5,175 nt of DNA, from positions 484-5,658 of the forward strand of contig DIZT01000143.1 in assembly GCA_002427975.1 (NCBI GenBank). Direction: 5' to 3'. A program made the translations under genes and the position numbers. This DNA is from Micrococcaceae bacterium UBA6021. Its GTDB lineage: Bacteria > Actinomycetota > Actinomycetes > Actinomycetales > Micrococcaceae. Below the pieces are notes generated by a model, which saw only the letters and a program-made list of their open reading frames with translations, searched no databases and was not told the DNA's origin. Shown here one piece after another: positions 4,716 through 5,175 of the stretch; position 1 is the stretch's first letter, and the number at the start of each line of letters is the position of its first letter.

Positions 4716-5175
4716 CCGCTGGCGGTGGCGCCCAGCATTGCCAGCTCGGCCCGGCTGGGCAGGCCTTCCCAGTCACCGGCAGTGCTGACCGCGAAGGCTC
4801 CCATGACGGCGCCGCGCTGCAGGCGGGCGGCAACGTCCTGGCCGTCGAGCAGGGCTGAGAGGTAGCCGGCGGTGAAGGCATCCCCTGCGCCTACGGTATC
4901 GATGCTTGTCACGGTGACGGCAGGCGCCTCGAACCGTCCTGAAGCTGTGTGGACGCCGGCGCCGGCGGCACCCCGCTTGACCACGACTTCCCCGACCCCC
5001 TGCTCCAGCAACGAGGCGGCGAGCGCAGTTTCGGCGTCGTCGTTCCCCAGGGAATCAGTGCCGCTCAAGGCGGCGGACGCAACAAGGTCCAGTTCGTCAT
5101 CGGACGCAATCAGGATGTCAGCGTGCCGCACGATGGGGGCCAACACGGCGCGGGCCTCGTCCCTGGACCAGAGCC
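4700..5175 (-). CDS. PfkB-family sugar kinase, C-terminal part (5' truncated by window edge)
   Basis: The frame is open to the right edge and ends at TAG 4702-4700; 157 complete residues are visible. PfkB/ribokinase-type enzymes transfer phosphate from ATP to a sugar or nucleoside hydroxyl. The diagnostic second signature DTVGAGDAF is at 4900-4874; its GAGD supplies the anion hole and the catalytic Asp. Upstream, VVVKRGAAGAGV matches the strand-turn before the nucleotide site. The first visible residues, LWSRDEARA, followed by ADILIASDDELDLV, resemble the segment in 2-keto-3-deoxygluconate kinases (usually preceded by D-x-N-x-R). That makes KDG kinase the best guess over fructokinase or ribokinase, but the substrate-binding N-terminus is missing. 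The GTG at 5146 is internal, because homology continues upstream of it. The gene converges on the SDR gene, and its last codons form one arm of the junction hairpin. Confidence 0.87.
   Translation of the reverse strand, partial: LWSRDEARAVLAPIVRHADILIASDDELDLVASAALSGTDSLGNDDAETALAASLLEQGVGEVVVKRGAAGAGVHTASGRFEAPAVTVTSIDTVGAGDAFTAGYLSALLDGQDVAARLQRGAVMGAFAVSTAGDWEGLPSRAELAMLGATASGTTQR

Overview
The window comes from a high-GC actinobacterial chromosome, most likely a member of the Micrococcaceae such as Arthrobacter or Pseudarthrobacter. This rests on the strongly G/C-biased third codon positions, a GTG start, one gene that looks leaderless, the protein repertoire, and an intergenic repeat I associate with this group. 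The genus is inference. Nothing in the window marks it as a mobile island: I see no transposase, integrase, tRNA, CRISPR array or phage gene.

Layout from left to right. (1) Bases 1-588, + strand: the C-terminal 195 residues of an AAA+ ATPase whose Walker A lies off the left edge. (2) Bases 585-1364, - strand: a PAP2-family membrane phosphatase that converges on the ATPase; the two TAG stops share one CTAG. (3) Bases 1365-1473: a 109-base divergent promoter region. (4) Bases 1474-2607, + strand: an AlkC-type DNA glycosylase made of HEAT-like repeats and a C-terminal Ig-like domain, apparently translated from a leaderless start. (5) Bases 2608-2724: an intergenic leader rich in short palindromes. 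(6) Bases 2725-3762 and 3788-4627, + strand: a zinc-dependent alcohol dehydrogenase and a classical short-chain dehydrogenase, 25 bases apart, each with a good ribosome binding site and probably co-transcribed. Both look NADP(H)-preferring. (7) Bases 4628-4715: a convergent junction with a repeated 13-mer and a hairpin that overlaps the next gene's stop codon. (8) Bases 4700-5175, - strand: the C-terminal 157 residues of a PfkB-family sugar kinase, possibly a 2-keto-3-deoxygluconate kinase.

The genes do not form one obvious pathway. The only likely functional unit is the dehydrogenase pair, which may carry out linked alcohol/carbonyl redox steps on an unknown substrate. The AlkC gene is a stand-alone base-excision repair gene. 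I found no convincing new multi-gene system. The most interesting points are small: the leaderless alkC start, the missing lysine in the PAP2 first motif, the two competing PAP2 starts, the shared CTAG stop, and the repeat/hairpin at the right-hand convergent junction.
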